Part shown: in pieces, positions 60,666 to 64,000 of the stretch
Numbering within the stretch: the first letter of the stretch is position 1
How the letters are laid out: every line of letters begins with the position of its first letter
Notes under the pieces: model-generated
The model's input: only the letters and a program-made list of their open reading frames with translations
Told to the model about the DNA's origin: nothing
The model's database searches: none
Translations under genes and position numbers: made by a program
Assembly (NCBI GenBank): GCA_964407495.1
Contig: CAYOVP010000002.1
Span: forward strand, 11,213 to 75,212
Length of the DNA: 64,000 nucleotides
Direction of reading: 5' to 3'
Origin: JAJRZX01 sp964407495
GTDB lineage: Bacteria; Desulfobacterota; GWC2-55-46; JADFVP01

Positions 60666-61705
60666 CTTCTTATATCCTCCCACATCAGCGGCATGTGACA
60701 CTGCAGGTCCCGCGCCGCGCGCTTACCTATCACGTCCTTCATCTCCACGGGCCGAAGGCCAAGGGCATGACGTACCACCTTGAGCATATCGCTCCTTATG
60801 AGTTCGTCTTTTTTTATGTTCACGCTGGCATAGACACCGCGCCTTGCGCCCATACGCTCGAGCATCTCTTCCTCAGAGGGCCTCTTTACAGGGCTACCGA
60901 GGGCTGTCTCCAGGTTGCGCACCTCGCGCACCATGGCCGCAAACTCCGCCGGCTCCATGGAATGGCCGTGGTCCGGGCCCTCCATCTTCCTCGAAAGGGT
61001 GAGGTGCTTTTCTATGATGGTTGCGCCCATGGCCACGGCCCCGAGGGCCACGGTCATGCCCGGGGTATGGTCGGAGATACCCACAGGAGAGCGGAACTCG
61101 CGGCCAAGGGTCTTCATGGCGCGTAGATTCACGTCAGAGAACCTGGGGGGGTAGAGTGCAGTACACTGGAGAAGCGCTATTTCGCGGAGACCGGATTCGT
61201 GGAGTATGGAGACGGCTTCTCGCACCTCTTCGAGAAAAGATGCGCCTGTAGAGAGGATGACGGGACGTCCAAAGGAGCCGACGAGGCGCAGTAGAGGTTC
61301 GTTGGTTATGTCTCCAGAGGCTATCTTGAAGGCCCGGAGGCCGGCATCAAAGAGCATCTTCGCAAGACCTGTGCTGAAGGGCGTTGAGAGAAATTCTATA
61401 CCCTCTGATAGCGCATGTGCCATCAGTTCAGCATGCCAGTCCCAGGGTATGGAGAGCCGCTCTATGACCGGAAAGGCCGGGTCTTCTTCCCATCCGCCCT
61501 TCATGTCAGGCCTGAGGGGGTTTATGAGTTCATCGGCCCTGAAGGACTGGAACTTCACTGCGTCTGCGCCAGCATTGGCAGCGGCTGTGATGAGGTCGCG
61601 GGCAGTCTCGAGGCTCCCGTTGTGGTTCGAGCCTGCCTCGGCGATTATATAGGCGGGTCCTCCGCCACCTATCTTTCTCTTTCCAATGGAAAACGCCTTC
61701 TTCAT
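60662..61705 (-). CDS. pseI: NeuB/PseI-type nonulosonate synthase
   Basis: Condenses phosphoenolpyruvate with a six-carbon amino sugar to give a nonulosonic acid such as pseudaminic acid. The TIM-barrel domain shows YIIAEAGSNHNGSLETA, AGADAVKFQSFRADELI, LSTPFSTGLAKML, FKIASGDITNEPLL, ILSTGASFLEEV and GISDHTPGM. A C-terminal antifreeze-like SAF domain (about 285-347) includes RGVYASVNIKKDELI and HMPLMWEDI. The 347-residue length is standard. Assignment to PseI rather than NeuB or LegI rests on the adjacent pseB and pseC. Confidence 0.92.
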   Translation of the reverse strand: MKKAFSIGKRKIGGGGPAYIIAEAGSNHNGSLETARDLITAAANAGADAVKFQSFRADELINPLRPDMKGGWEEDPAFPVIERLSIPWDWHAELMAHALSEGIEFLSTPFSTGLAKMLFDAGLRAFKIASGDITNEPLLRLVGSFGRPVILSTGASFLEEVREAVSILHESGLREIALLQCTALYPPRFSDVNLRAMKTLGREFRSPVGISDHTPGMTVALGAVAMGATIIEKHLTLSRKMEGPDHGHSMEPAEFAAMVREVRNLETALGSPVKRPSEEEMLERMGARRGVYASVNIKKDELIRSDMLKVVRHALGLRPVEMKDVIGKRAARDLQCHMPLMWEDIRR

Positions 61706-62907
61706 CCTGCCTTCATCTCCTTTGCTCGCATCGCGCCAGCGAGGGTCTTTATTACAGACCTTGCTACGTGCCTCACCTCTTCGTCCGTAAGCGAGGGGTA
61801 TATCGGCAGGCTCGCCTCGCTCTCGAAAAAGGCCTCTGCACCAGGGTACTGGCCCCGTGTATAACCGAAACGCCTCCTGTAATAGGGCTGGAGTGGCACG
61901 GGGATATAGTGGGCCTGTAGTTTTACGCCCTGGCCGAGCATGGCCTTGAACCAGGCGGCCTTGTCCACGCCCATTGCCTGAAAATCAACTCTGAGGGGGT
62001 AGAGGTGCCATGCGCTATCTGTCTCCGGAGGCAGGCTGGGAGTGGATACCACGTCCTTGTATGGGGCGAAGAGTTCGCCATATAGGTCTGCTATCTCACG
62101 GCGCCTCGCCATGAAGAGATCGAGCCTCGCCAGTTGGCTGAGCCCCAGGGCGCACTGTATCTCAGAGATCCTGTAATTGAACCCAAGGGACCTCATCTCG
62201 TAATACCAGGGGGGCCAATGCTCCCCAGAGGGAGGGGTCTTTACTATGCCGTGAGAGCGGGCCTCGCGGAGCCTCCTTGCCAGTACAGCGTCGTTCGTCG
62301 TCACTGCCCCGCCCTCGCCCGTGGTTATTGACTTTACGGGGTGAAAACTGAATACTGTCATCTCCGAGAAGGCACAGTCGCCTACGGTGCGGCTCTTTCC
62401 GTCCCTGTCGCGCCACCTCGCCCCAAGGGCGTGACAGGCATCTTCTATGACCATAAGACCCTGTTCTGCGGCCAGGGCCCCCAGGTCTTCCATGCCGCGG
62501 GGCGCGCCCCCGTAATGAACGGGTATGACGGCGCGCATTTCGTATGCAAGGACTTCTCTCAGTCTGTCCATGTCCATGGAGCCGGTAAGGGGGTCTACGT
62601 CCACGAAGACGGGCGTTGCGCCCGTGTAGAGGACAGCGTTGGGTGTGGCGACAAATGTATTTGCCGTTGTGACCACGCGCTGACCCTCGCCGAGCCCGGC
62701 GGCCATGCAGGCCATGTGCAGGGCCGCCGTACCGCTCGAGGCCGCAACAGCGTACCTTGCGCCCGTGTACTCGGCAAGGGCAGACTCGAAGGCCTCTATG
62801 CGCGCTCCCTGCGTAAGGTCTGGTGATACAAGGGCCTCAAGTACCGACCTGGTATCTTCCTCGCCTATCGTCTGGCCGCCGTAGGCGACCGGTCTTTTTC
62901 TTCTCAC
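61702..62907 (-). CDS. pseC: UDP-4-keto-sugar aminotransferase PseC
   Basis: PLP aminotransferase of the DegT/DnrJ/EryC1 family that adds the 4-amino group to the product of PseB. The Schiff-base lysine is K192 in FSFHPVKSITTGEGG. Other signatures are AVAASSGTAALHMA, TTANTFVATPNAVLYTG, VIPVHYGG and MVIEDACHALGA. The end VPLQPYYRRRFGY is typical of PseC. The start is GTG 62907, 71 bases inside pseB, with GACGAGG just upstream. It overlaps the synthase by 4 bases. Confidence 0.92.
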   Translation of the reverse strand: MRRKRPVAYGGQTIGEEDTRSVLEALVSPDLTQGARIEAFESALAEYTGARYAVAASSGTAALHMACMAAGLGEGQRVVTTANTFVATPNAVLYTGATPVFVDVDPLTGSMDMDRLREVLAYEMRAVIPVHYGGAPRGMEDLGALAAEQGLMVIEDACHALGARWRDRDGKSRTVGDCAFSEMTVFSFHPVKSITTGEGGAVTTNDAVLARRLREARSHGIVKTPPSGEHWPPWYYEMRSLGFNYRISEIQCALGLSQLARLDLFMARRREIADLYGELFAPYKDVVSTPSLPPETDSAWHLYPLRVDFQAMGVDKAAWFKAMLGQGVKLQAHYIPVPLQPYYRRRFGYTRGQYPGAEAFFESEASLPIYPSLTDEEVRHVARSVIKTLAGAMRAKEMKAG

Positions 62908-63883
62908 CCTCGTCGAACTCCCTGATTATCTTCTTCAGTTGAAAGCGTCCGAGTTTCATCTCGTTCGTATCACTGGAATAATAAAAACCCTCGGGCACCC
63001 GCTCGCCGCCATAGCCCTTCTCGCCGCCCCACCATGAAAAGTTAGGTTGCACCACGTAGTGGTCATCGAACTCCAGCGTGAGCCTGCCGTCTTCCCTTGA
63101 GATGAGGACCTCATGGAGTTTCTCGCCAGGCCTTATGCCGACGAGTTTGAAGGTGCAGTCCGGAGCAATGGCCCTGGCCACGTCCACTATGGACGAACTC
63201 GCTATCTTGGGGACGAATATCTCGCCGCCGCGCATGCGCTCCAGCGACTTGATGACAAAGTCGGCGCTCTCGGCAAGGGTTATCCAGAAGCGCGTCATGC
63301 GCATATCCGTAATGGGCATGACTCCGGATTTCTTCTTGCGGAGAAAGAGGGGGATGACGCTACCACGGCTTCCGGCCACGTTCCCGTAACGCACCACGGA
63401 AAACCGCGTGGGCTTACCACCGGCATAGGAGTTGCCGGAGATGAAGAGTTTGTCTGAACAGAGTTTCGTGGCGCCGTAGAGGTTCACCGGGTTTACTGCC
63501 TTGTCCGTGGATAGGGCCACTACCTTCTTCACGCCAGTATCCATGGAGACGTCGATTATGTTCTTTGCACCCAGTATATTGGTCTTGATGACCTCGAAGG
63601 GGTTGTACTCCGCGGCAGGCACCTGCTTCAGCGCGGCGGCGTGTATCACGTAGTCCACGCTCTCGAAGGCACGGTAGAGCCGCTCCTTGTCGCGAACATC
63701 TCCGAGAAAGAACCTGAGCCTCGGACTATCGAACCTCTGGTTCATCTCGTACTGCTTGAGTTCGTCGCGGCTGAGGATGATGAGTTTTCTCGGCCTATGC
63801 CTTGCGAGGATTATCTCTGTGAGTTTATTACCCAGCGAGCCTGTGCCGCCGGTGATGAGGATGGTCTTGTCTTCGAGATACAT
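62837..63883 (-). CDS. pseB: UDP-GlcNAc 4,6-dehydratase (inverting) PseB
   Basis: First enzyme of pseudaminic acid synthesis (short-chain dehydrogenase family). The ATG at 63883 is chosen because AAAGGAGG lies 7 bases upstream; an ATG two codons earlier is too close. The Rossmann motif is ITGGTGSLGNK (10-20). Catalytic-type residues D127, K128 and Y136 are in STDKAVNPVNLYGATK, the same spacing as FlaA1 of Helicobacter. YEMNQRF and FFLGDVRD are also typical. The last 20 residues (after REFD) run past the usual end and overlap pseC by 71 bases. It is the first gene of the operon, behind a sigma54 promoter. Confidence 0.94.
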   Translation of the reverse strand: MYLEDKTILITGGTGSLGNKLTEIILARHRPRKLIILSRDELKQYEMNQRFDSPRLRFFLGDVRDKERLYRAFESVDYVIHAAALKQVPAAEYNPFEVIKTNILGAKNIIDVSMDTGVKKVVALSTDKAVNPVNLYGATKLCSDKLFISGNSYAGGKPTRFSVVRYGNVAGSRGSVIPLFLRKKKSGVMPITDMRMTRFWITLAESADFVIKSLERMRGGEIFVPKIASSSIVDVARAIAPDCTFKLVGIRPGEKLHEVLISREDGRLTLEFDDHYVVQPNFSWWGGEKGYGGERVPEGFYYSSDTNEMKLGRFQLKKIIREFDEGEKKKTGRLRRPDDRRGRYQVGT

Positions 63884-63915
63884 GGGCATTCCTCCTTTTC
63901 TCTGTTCTTGAATGA

Positions 63916-63931
63916 TGCAACTTGCGTGCCA
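63916..63931 (-). promoter_or_regulatory. Sigma54 promoter of the pseB-to-maf operon
   Basis: Reads TGGCACG-CAAG-TTGCA on the minus strand, an exact -24/-12 consensus. The start would lie about 20 bases before pseB. The remaining sequence to the window end (63932-64000) shows no gene. Confidence 0.93.
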
Positions 63932-64000
63932 GAGGAAAGGGGCTGGATCTGCCCGGCAAGGGGTTATTTTCTACCAAGTGATGGTCGCATAAGCGGTCAA

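Overview
The window is an almost unbroken flagellar island from a Gram-negative, polar-flagellate bacterium. The gene order (flgBC-fliEFGHIJ-motE, fliK-flgDE, fliLMNOPQR-flhB-flhAFG-fliA-che) and the FleQ/FlrA- and FlrBC-like sigma54 regulators resemble Deltaproteobacteria and Nitrospirota. I do not see enough to name the organism. Nearly everything lies on the minus strand, so transcription runs from right to left. Only the motA/motB pair at 37.5-39.2 kb is on the plus strand. I found no rRNA, tRNA, insertion sequence, CRISPR array or phage gene.

Layout from left to right. 0-9.5 kb: chemotaxis and control genes: a MotC/MotD-type stator (motB cut by the left edge), cheB, cheA, two cheY genes, cheR, a HEAT-repeat protein of unknown role, fliA and flhG. 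9.6-18.5 kb: flhF, flhA and the export/switch operon fliL-M-N-O-P-Q-R-flhB. 18.8-22.9 kb: flgE, flgD, fliK. 23.2-30.3 kb: basal-body and export-ATPase operon flgB-flgC-fliE-F-G-H-I-J-motE. 30.5-37 kb: regulators: an FlrC-like sigma54 activator, an FlrB-like kinase, a large exported TPR protein and a FleQ/FlrA-like master regulator. 37.5-39.2 kb: a second stator pair. 39.6-44.0 kb: PilZ protein, fliT-like, fliS, fliD, flagellin fliC and an unknown gene. 44.3-63.9 kb: a flagellin-glycosylation operon running from pseB, pseC and a NeuB-type synthase to a Maf glycosyltransferase. It also carries two methyltransferases, two zinc dehydrogenases, a small transaldolase, an ATP-grasp ligase, a B12-type radical SAM protein and a GH57-like protein.

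The flagellar gene hierarchy can be read from promoter sequences. The FleQ/FlrA-like gene has a perfect sigma70 promoter (TTGACA-N17-TATAAT) and a leader of about 330 nt. Strong sigma54 (-24/-12) promoters precede the TPR-flrB-flrC, fliK, fliL and pseB operons, with a weaker candidate before flgB. Sigma28 (FliA) promoters precede fliC and the second stator pair. The sugar operon therefore appears to be controlled together with the hook and basal-body genes.

Not seen in the window: cheW, cheZ, chemoreceptors, flgF/G/H/I, flgK/L, flgM, rpoN and a pseH-type acetyltransferase. The points most worth a second look are the unusual enzyme set of the glycan operon, the TPR protein that resembles PflA-type motor scaffolds, the long leader of the master regulator, the unknown gene beside flagellin, and a hairpin element that recurs in three flagellar gaps.
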